Source: an uncultured Lachnospiraceae bacterium (GTDB taxonomy: Bacteria; Bacillota; Clostridia; Lachnospirales; Lachnospiraceae). From it: a stretch of 33,021 nucleotides of DNA. Of this stretch, positions 14,672-21,027 are shown in pieces. Position 1 is the stretch's first letter. Each line of letters begins with the position of its first letter. The stretch spans positions 1-33,021 of the forward strand of contig CANRAZ010000024.1 of the NCBI GenBank assembly GCA_947628705.1. The letters are read 5' to 3'. The notes beneath the pieces were generated by a model, which worked only from the letters and a program-made list of their open reading frames with translations, was not told where the DNA came from and did no database searches. Both the position numbers and the translations under genes were made by a program.

Positions 14672-16960
14672 ATGGAACCAAAAACCGTTGACAGGGAGTT
14701 GTTGGAAATTGCCGTGAGAATAAAGGCGGCAAGAGAAGACGCAGGGCTTTCAGAAGCCGAGATGGCGGAGAAAACAGGCGTCAGCGTTGAGGAGTATCAT
14801 ACTCTTGAGCAGGGGCTATCGGATTTTAACTTTACCTTTATTTTTAAGTGCGCAAACATATTTGGAGTTGACATTAAGGATCTTCTCGAAGGTGAAAGCG
14901 CGACGCTTTCGCTTTACACGGTTACCAGAAGGGGAGAAGGTCTTCCTATCACAAGAAGAACGGGTTTTGAATATTTAAATCTTGCTCCCGATTTTAAAAA
15001 CAAGCTTGCAGAGCCGTTCTTTGTAACCATTCCCTACAGTGCGGAGGAGGCTGAGCATTTTTCCACACACAGGGGACAGGAAATTGACATTGTCGTGAGC
15101 GGTAGAATGGAAATACAGATAAACGACAAAATTGAGGTCCTCGGACCGGGAGACACTATTTACTATAATTCGGGATTTCCTCATGCTAACCGTGCGCTTG
15201 ACGGTAAGGACTGCGTGATCTATGCAATAGTAATTAAGCCTACTCCTGACGACGACTCCTACACAATACATAAAAAACCGGTAGAGAAGCACAAGGCGGA
15301 AAAGAAAAATTATACCGTTGCCGATGATTACATTGAAACTGAGGACGACGAGAACGGAGCTCTTAAATCCGTAAGATTCAAGAATACGGAGAAATTTAAT
15401 TTCGCATTTGACATAGTTGACAGGCTTGCGGAAAAATTGCCTGATAAGACTGCGCTGATGTGGGTCGGCGAGAAAAAGAACGACCATGCCTTCACCTTTG
15501 CAGACATGAAGAAATATTCCAATATGACTGCAAATTATTTTGAGTCAATCGGAATAGGGCGCGGCGACAAGGTGCTTGTAATTCTTAAAAAGCAGTATCA
15601 GTACTGGTTCACAATGCTTGCCCTTCATAAGATAGGCGCAGTTGCAATTCCGGCTGTCAACCAGCTTTTAGAGCATGACCTTGTTTACAGGTATAAAGCG
15701 GCGGACGTAAAGGCAGTGGTTGTTACTGCGTCAGGTGACGTCGCTCGTCAGGCAGAGCTTGCGGCAAAGGACTTCCCGGGCATGATAAAGGTGCTCGTCG
15801 GCGAGCAGCGCGACGGCTGGCACGATTTCAACGCCGAGATGATTCTTCACAGCGACGTATATCAGAGAAAGCCTGATACTCCTTGTGGCAATGATCCTTT
15901 GCTCATGATGTTCACTTCGGGAACCACCGGTTATCCTAACATCGCTATACATGCGCACACATATCCTCTGGCAAGCTATGTAACAGCAAAGTACTGGTTC
16001 AATATAAATCCCGACGGACTTCATCTTACGATTTCCGACACCGGCTGGATCATGTCCCTGTGGGGCAAGCTTTACGGACCGTGGATGTGCGAGGCGGGGC
16101 TTTTTGCCTATGACTATGACAGGTTTAAGGCAGAGGATATGCTTCCGATGTTTGCAAAATACGGCATAACGACCTTGTGTACGCCTACGACTATATACCG
16201 CTTCCTGATCAAGCAGGATCTGAGCCGTTATGACCTCTCAACGGTTGAGCATGTTTCAACGGCAGGCGAGGCTTTGAATCCGGAGGTATACGACAGGTTT
16301 TTAGATGCCACAAATCTTGGGATCATGGAGGGCTACGGACAGACGGAAACAGCGGTTCTGGCAGGCAATTTTATCGGCTCTCCTGCCAAGGTCGGTTCAA
16401 TGGGCAAGCCGAATCCTATTTACGACATACACATTCTTGACGAAGACGGTAATGAGTGTAAAGCCGGTGAAACAGGAGAAATATGCGTAAAAGCCGAGCC
16501 TGACGGTTATACCGTCGGTCTGTTCAACGGCTATTACAACAACAAGGAAAAAACGGATTCCATATGGCATGACGGTTATTACCACACGGGAGATCAGGCG
16601 TGGCTTGACGAGGAGGGCTGCATACGTTTTGTCGGACGTATCGATGACGTTATTAAATCCTCCGGTTACCGCATCGGACCTTTCGAGATAGAGTCGGTAA
16701 TAATGGAGCTTCCGTATGTCCTTGAATGTGCGATAACTGCGGTCCCTGATGAGGTAAGAGGCCAGATCGTAAAGGCGACGGTTGTTCTTGTTGACGGCAA
16801 GGAGCCGAGCGATGAGCTTAAAAAAGAAATTCAGACCTATGTTAAAACTCATACCGCGCCTTACAAGTATCCGAGAATTGTCGAGTTCGTTGACGAGCTT
16901 CCAAAGACGGTCAGCGGAAAGATAAAGAGAAGAGAGCTTAGGGAAAAATCAGGCTCCTGA
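14672..16960 (+). CDS. HTH-cupin-acyl-CoA ligase fusion protein
   Basis: The 762-residue protein fuses three modules. Residues 9-68 are a Xre-type helix-turn-helix (IKAAREDAGLSEAEMAEKTG). Residues 105-180 are a cupin barrel (HRGQEIDIVVSGRMEI, GPGDTIYYNSGFPHAN). Residues 230-760 form an AMP-forming acyl-CoA synthetase of the acetyl/medium-chain type, with the P-loop FTSGTTGYPN near 413, GYGQTET near 554, YHTGDQAWLDEEG near 635, GRIDDVIKSSGYRIGP near 655 and the catalytic-lysine motif TVSGKIKRRE near 745. The P-loop ends in Asn where most relatives have Lys. HTH-cupin architecture is usual in MerR/XRE-like regulators that sense small molecules, so this could be an enzyme that reports on its own substrate. 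The ATG at 14672 follows GGAGG at 14661-14665. Its T-box links it to the charging state of an amino-acid tRNA. Confidence 0.92.
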   Translation: MEPKTVDRELLEIAVRIKAAREDAGLSEAEMAEKTGVSVEEYHTLEQGLSDFNFTFIFKCANIFGVDIKDLLEGESATLSLYTVTRRGEGLPITRRTGFEYLNLAPDFKNKLAEPFFVTIPYSAEEAEHFSTHRGQEIDIVVSGRMEIQINDKIEVLGPGDTIYYNSGFPHANRALDGKDCVIYAIVIKPTPDDDSYTIHKKPVEKHKAEKKNYTVADDYIETEDDENGALKSVRFKNTEKFNFAFDIVDRLAEKLPDKTALMWVGEKKNDHAFTFADMKKYSNMTANYFESIGIGRGDKVLVILKKQYQYWFTMLALHKIGAVAIPAVNQLLEHDLVYRYKAADVKAVVVTASGDVARQAELAAKDFPGMIKVLVGEQRDGWHDFNAEMILHSDVYQRKPDTPCGNDPLLMMFTSGTTGYPNIAIHAHTYPLASYVTAKYWFNINPDGLHLTISDTGWIMSLWGKLYGPWMCEAGLFAYDYDRFKAEDMLPMFAKYGITTLCTPTTIYRFLIKQDLSRYDLSTVEHVSTAGEALNPEVYDRFLDATNLGIMEGYGQTETAVLAGNFIGSPAKVGSMGKPNPIYDIHILDEDGNECKAGETGEICVKAEPDGYTVGLFNGYYNNKEKTDSIWHDGYYHTGDQAWLDEEGCIRFVGRIDDVIKSSGYRIGPFEIESVIMELPYVLECAITAVPDEVRGQIVKATVVLVDGKEPSDELKKEIQTYVKTHTAPYKYPRIVEFVDELPKTVSGKIKRRELREKSGS

Positions 16961-17066
16961 AGCCTGAACGGCAAATTTCTTGACGGAGACGCCTGATGCA
17001 AAATACGGTGAAAGCGGTTAAGAACCGCGGCAGGCTTAAGCGCTTTAACAGTTAAAAATATGAATG

Positions 17067-17108
17067 CCGGGAACAGTAAAATCCAGTTCCCGGTATTTTT
17101 ATTTTTAG
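17067..17108 (+). terminator. Terminator after the fusion ligase gene
   Basis: CCGGGAAC (17067-17074) pairs with GTTCCCGG (17086-17093) and is followed by a T-rich tract. A second small AGCCG/CGGCT hairpin with five Ts overlaps at 17107-17127. Confidence 0.85.
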
Positions 17109-17179
17109 CCGTATGCTTCGGCTTTTTAAATCTGCTTGAGGCAAGGGCGATGATATTTGATTCGGTTTTAAGCTCCGGC

Positions 17180-17311
17180 GATTTGATTTAACTTAAATTG
17201 TGATTTTTATGCTGGAACGTAAGATGCGGCGGGCGCGCGTGAAAAAGTGTTTTTTTAGTGAATTGCTGCGGAACTATTGACTTTAGGGTGATTTTTAAGT
17301 TAAATTAAATC
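17180..17311. repeat. 132-bp element bounded by 18-bp inverted repeats, overlapping a promoter
   Basis: The 380-bp gap between the ligase terminator and the VTC gene holds no gene. Its main feature is a pair of 18-bp arms, 17180-17197 and 17294-17311, that are complementary at 17 of 18 positions and enclose 96 bp. The right arm overlaps the -10 of a candidate promoter (TTGACT 17277-17282, 17-bp spacer, TTAAAT 17300-17305). A GTGATTTTTA word occurs beside both arms. It could be a two-site operator or a small non-autonomous mobile element. Confidence 0.6.
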
Positions 17312-17486
17312 TAGCTTCAGGTAAAATTAAGCGCTGTCTTAATGCAGTTTTTAACAGAGGCTTTATGCTTGGTTTTAATCGGTTGGGCAGGAATGAAAAA
17401 GGGACGACGGCGCTGACGGAAGCATTAGGACAAATGCATGACAATTTTTCATCAGGAAGATTTCAGCGATAAAACAGGAGAATATT

Positions 17487-18173
17487 TTGAGCGATATCAG
17501 AATTTTTAAAAGGCAGGAGAAAAAGTATCTTCTGACTAAGGAGCAGTATGAGCTGTTTGCAAAACGCATGGGCGGCGAGCTTGTGCCCGACGAGTACGGA
17601 AAATGCCTTATTCAGAATATATACTACGATACTGAAGATTACAGGCTGGTAAGAGAGTCAAACGATAAGCCGATTTATAAAGAAAAATTAAGGCTGCGCT
17701 GCTATAACGAAGTTACTCCGGCGGATAAGGCTTATCTGGAGCTTAAGCGCAAGTACAAGGGAACCGTTTATAAGCGGAGGGAGAGAATGAATATCGTTGA
17801 AGCAATGGATTTCATTGAAAATCCCCCTGAAAACCCTGATACGCAGATAGGTAGAGAGCTTGTATGGTTCACGCATTATTACGGAAGGCTCAAGCCTGCG
17901 ATGTATCTTAATTATGAAAGACTGGCATACCTTTTGAAAAACCACAGCGACGTCAGGATTACTTTTGACTACGACATAAAATGGAGAGCGGAAAACATAA
18001 GTTTTTTTGAAGAGCCCTACGGGAATCCCCTTCTTGAAAACGGAGAGGTGCTGATGGAAATTAAAACAATGGGGGCGTTGCCGATTCCCTTCATAAGAGT
18101 GATGGAGGAGCTGTTGATCTACCCGGCGTCGTACTCAAAATACGGTACGGCTTATAAGCTGTTGAATGCGTAG
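17487..18173 (+). CDS. VTC-domain (polyphosphate-polymerase-like) protein
   Basis: A 228-residue CYTH/VTC-fold protein. The basic tunnel residues of the family are visible: RQEKKYLL near residue 9, KEKLRLRCY near 67, YLELKRKYKGTVYKRRE near 82, and late LMEIKTMGALP near 190. In yeast Vtc4 this domain makes polyphosphate from ATP; bacterial copies are annotated as polyphosphate polymerase domain proteins, but most are unproven. It is a lone catalytic domain with no SPX or membrane part. The start is a TTG at 17487, set by CAGGAG at 17475-17480. The next gene, 88 bp on, encodes a DUF4956 membrane protein, and a secreted beta-helix protein follows, a gene set that suggests a membrane-linked polymer or surface function. 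Confidence 0.88.
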   Translation: MSDIRIFKRQEKKYLLTKEQYELFAKRMGGELVPDEYGKCLIQNIYYDTEDYRLVRESNDKPIYKEKLRLRCYNEVTPADKAYLELKRKYKGTVYKRRERMNIVEAMDFIENPPENPDTQIGRELVWFTHYYGRLKPAMYLNYERLAYLLKNHSDVRITFDYDIKWRAENISFFEEPYGNPLLENGEVLMEIKTMGALPIPFIRVMEELLIYPASYSKYGTAYKLLNA

Positions 18174-18261
18174 GCTAATCAGGCCTCATTTTGACGGATA
18201 GGCGTTTTGCGTTAAACGTCTTATACGGACAGGTTTTGAAACCAATTTTCAGGAGGAAGAA

Positions 18262-18939
18262 ATGGATAAAATAATCAGAACGGTAATTGGCGCAACAGGA
18301 ATGAACTTTAAAAGCTTTACATACTGCCTGCTGGCATCTTTGGTGCTTGGACTTTTTATTGCGCTTATACACATGTACAAAACAAGGTGTTCACAGGGCT
18401 TTGTGATTACTCTGGCGCTTTTGCCGTCTATGGTTACGGTGATAATTCTTATGGTAAACGGCAACATCGGCACCGGAATTGCCGTGGCCGGAGCCTTTAG
18501 CCTTACAAGATTCCGTTCACAGCAGGGAACTGCGAAGGAAATAGGAAGCATATTCCTTGCGATGGTTATTGGATTGACCTGCGGAACGGGCTACATCGGA
18601 GTAGCGGTTATCTTTACTTTTATTATAGCCGTTCTTAATGTTATTTATCTGCTGATTGGAGTGGGAGAGGTTTCGGAAAGCGTGAAGTCGCTTACGATAG
18701 TTATTCCTGAAAATCTGGATTACACGGAAATTTTTGACGATCTCTTTAAAACCTACACAAAGCACGTTGAGCTTTGCATGGCAAGAACTACCAATATGGG
18801 GAGCATGTACAAGCTGAGATATGAGGTCGTACTTAAGGATTCGAAAAAGCAGAAGGAATTCATTGACGCAATACGTGAAAGAAACGGGAATCTTGAGGTA
18901 ATGCTTGAAAGACCGATTCAGGAAGAAAATACGCTTTAG
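18262..18939 (+). CDS. DUF4956 family membrane protein
   Basis: The 225-residue protein matches DUF4956. Membrane helices lie at about 20-38 (YCLLASLVLGLFIALIHMY), 46-63 (GFVITLALLPSMVTVIILM), 68-80, and 92-132 as a hairpin. Between them is the conserved cytosolic loop FSLTRFRSQQGTAKEIG, the most diagnostic part of the family. The last 85 residues are soluble with an alternating beta/alpha pattern, resembling the C-terminal domain of MgtC-type proteins. The family has no established function but is found beside VTC-domain genes, as here, so a role in exporting, anchoring or gating the VTC product is a reasonable inference. GGAGGAAG precedes the ATG. Confidence 0.88.
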   Translation: MDKIIRTVIGATGMNFKSFTYCLLASLVLGLFIALIHMYKTRCSQGFVITLALLPSMVTVIILMVNGNIGTGIAVAGAFSLTRFRSQQGTAKEIGSIFLAMVIGLTCGTGYIGVAVIFTFIIAVLNVIYLLIGVGEVSESVKSLTIVIPENLDYTEIFDDLFKTYTKHVELCMARTTNMGSMYKLRYEVVLKDSKKQKEFIDAIRERNGNLEVMLERPIQEENTL

Positions 18940-18991
18940 AATAAAGCAGGGCGTCACTTTGATTTGAATTGTTGAAAGGAAGGCTGGAGCT

Positions 18992-20860
18992 ATGAACAAA
19001 AAAGGTATGGCCGTGCTTACAGCGGTTGCTGTTGTAATGCTTGCGGCAATCATTATATTCTTTATTTCCTCAGACGGTGAGAACGGCGGAAGCGCTTCAG
19101 TAAACGACAGCGCTCAAAATGCACAGAATCAGACCGGCGAGGGTGAAAACGGTACGGGAGAAGGCGGCTTGGGAGCTGATAAAGAGGAAAACACGGAAGC
19201 AGGAAGCAATAATGAGTCTACCACTGTAGAACCGTTATCCGAGGTGGTTAAAATAAGCGAATATGAATGGGACGACGGTGCGAATACCACAGTCATAAGC
19301 CTTGGAAATGCAAAGACGGCGTCAGAGGCCTCGGTAGATGGAGACGGAGTCAGGATTTCGGGCAGCGACATACTTATTGAAAACGGAGGGCAGTATGAGG
19401 TTACGGGCTCTTTGGAGGACGGAAGAATAGTTGTAAACGTAAAAAATGAACAGGTGATAATAAGGCTTAACAATGCGGACATATCCTGCTCTTACAGCAG
19501 CGCCGTTTACGGATATGAGGCGGACAAACTTGTCCTGCTTATGGCGGACGGAAGCGTAAATAACCTTTCAGACGCTTCATCTTATAATTATTCAGACGAC
19601 TATTCAATTGAGGCAGAGGCAGAACCGAACGCATGTGTTTATGCAAAAATGGATTTGCTTATTTGCGGCAGCGGAGCTCTCAATATAAACGGAAATTTTG
19701 AGCAGGGCGTTACCGGCAAGGACAATCTGGATATTGCAGGAGTCTCTCTTAATGTCGTCAGCGTCGGAAAGGCTGTCCTCGGAAAAGACAGACTTGCAGT
19801 TTCAGACGCATTGATTGAGGTGGATGCGGAGGACGATGCGCTGCACAGTAACGGAAACATTTTGCTTGACGGCGGCAAATACTTGCTGACTTCAAAAAAT
19901 GACGGAATACATGCAGACTCAGGAGTTGTAGCGGACGGGGCAGACATTACCGTTTACGAGTCCGAAGAGGGAATTGAAGGCTGGCAGATATATCTTCTCA
20001 ATTCAAAGGCGGACGTAACCGCTGACGACGACGGTCTGAATGCGACCAATAAGGAGTCTGACGGTATGGATTTCGGCGGCTTCGGAGGAAACAAGGGCGG
20101 CTTCGGCGGCAGAGGCGAAATGCCGGACGGAAATCTAGACGGCGGCGCAGGAGAAATGCCAGACGGAAATCTAGGCGGCAGAGGAGAAATGCCGGACGGA
20201 AATTTAGGCGGCGGCACAGGAGAAATGCCAGACGATTTTAAAGGCGGACAGGGAGAAATGCCGGACAGAGGCTTCGGCGGCGGCAGGGTAGAAATGCCGC
20301 AAGAGCAGCAGTCTGCATCTTCAGGTGCGGAAATAAAGCTTGTATTAAATAACTCGAACGTATTTATAAATTCCGGCGGTGACGGGATAGATTCAAACGG
20401 AAGCGTTTACATGGACGGCGGCACGGTTATCGTCTATGGCCCGTCAGACAGCGGAAACGGCGGTCTGGATTTTGCAAGTACGTTTGAGCTTGTTTCGGGA
20501 ACTCTACTTGTGACGGACGTTACGGGAATGAATATGCTTCCTACCTCATCTGAGGTTTTAGGCATTGATGTGACGCTTACTCAGAACCTTTCGGCAGGGG
20601 ACGTTGTTTATGTTTCTTCTGAAAACTGCAGCTTTTGTTTTGACATAATAAAAAAATGCAGCCATTTCACATTGATTTCGCCTGATATGAAATCAGGGGA
20701 CAATATTAAAGTTCTTACGGGAGGCAGCACGGCTGCCAATGTTAGTGAGGAACATCTTGTAAGCGGCGCTGACTACAGCGGCGGCACGGAGGCGGCGGAC
20801 CTTACCTTGGATAACGGAATTGCTTCATACGGAAGCAGAGGCATGGGAGGAAGGTTCTGA
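18992..20860 (+). CDS. Secreted DUF4353-type carbohydrate-binding beta-helix protein with GEMPDG repeats
   Basis: The 622-residue protein starts with a short basic stretch and a hydrophobic helix (residues 6-25), a signal anchor or signal peptide without a lipobox. An acidic Gly/Glu/Asn linker leads to about residue 75. Residues 80-350 match the DUF4353 family (Cthe_2159-like, a pectate-lyase-fold polysaccharide-binding protein): YEWDDGANTTVISL, then VDAEDDALHSNGNILLDGG and SKNDGIHADSGV, with Asp-rich turns likely to bind calcium. A Gly-rich spacer with six GEMPDG repeats covers about 375-440. The beta-helix resumes (NSGGDGIDSNGSVYMDGGTV) to the end. It lies 52 bp after the DUF4956 gene and is presumably the cell-surface member of the trio. 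Confidence 0.87.
   Translation: MNKKGMAVLTAVAVVMLAAIIIFFISSDGENGGSASVNDSAQNAQNQTGEGENGTGEGGLGADKEENTEAGSNNESTTVEPLSEVVKISEYEWDDGANTTVISLGNAKTASEASVDGDGVRISGSDILIENGGQYEVTGSLEDGRIVVNVKNEQVIIRLNNADISCSYSSAVYGYEADKLVLLMADGSVNNLSDASSYNYSDDYSIEAEAEPNACVYAKMDLLICGSGALNINGNFEQGVTGKDNLDIAGVSLNVVSVGKAVLGKDRLAVSDALIEVDAEDDALHSNGNILLDGGKYLLTSKNDGIHADSGVVADGADITVYESEEGIEGWQIYLLNSKADVTADDDGLNATNKESDGMDFGGFGGNKGGFGGRGEMPDGNLDGGAGEMPDGNLGGRGEMPDGNLGGGTGEMPDDFKGGQGEMPDRGFGGGRVEMPQEQQSASSGAEIKLVLNNSNVFINSGGDGIDSNGSVYMDGGTVIVYGPSDSGNGGLDFASTFELVSGTLLVTDVTGMNMLPTSSEVLGIDVTLTQNLSAGDVVYVSSENCSFCFDIIKKCSHFTLISPDMKSGDNIKVLTGGSTAANVSEEHLVSGADYSGGTEAADLTLDNGIASYGSRGMGGRF
20114..20305 (+). repeat. In-frame 33/36-bp tandem repeats encoding GEMPDG units
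   Basis: Units begin at 20114, 20150, 20183, 20219, 20252 and 20288, alternating 36 and 33 bp, so copy number can change without breaking the frame. Each encodes (G/V)EMP(D)-x-x-GGx. The repeat links two parts of the beta-helix protein. Confidence 0.85.
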
Positions 20861-20914
20861 CGGTTTTGCATAAAAGTCCTGTTTTCCATTAAACGGATAA
20901 GACGGCATAAAACG

Positions 20915-21000
20915 GCGCTATACGGAAATTGAAATGTACCTTCAAAAGTGTCAGGCCTTTGAGGTTCATAGCAAATACCGCATAGCGCTCCTTTTATTTT
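20915..21000. terminator. Nested stem-loop between convergent genes
   Basis: An outer stem pairs 20915-20925 with 20978-20988 (10 of 11 matches) and encloses an inner stem (about 20939-20964, CCTTCAAAAG with CCTTTGAGG). On the plus strand the outer stem is followed by TCCTTTTATTTT. It separates the DUF4353 gene from the oppositely oriented GH59 gene and is probably the shared terminator. Confidence 0.5.
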
Positions 21001-21027
21001 ATGTGCATTACAAACATCGTTAAATGA

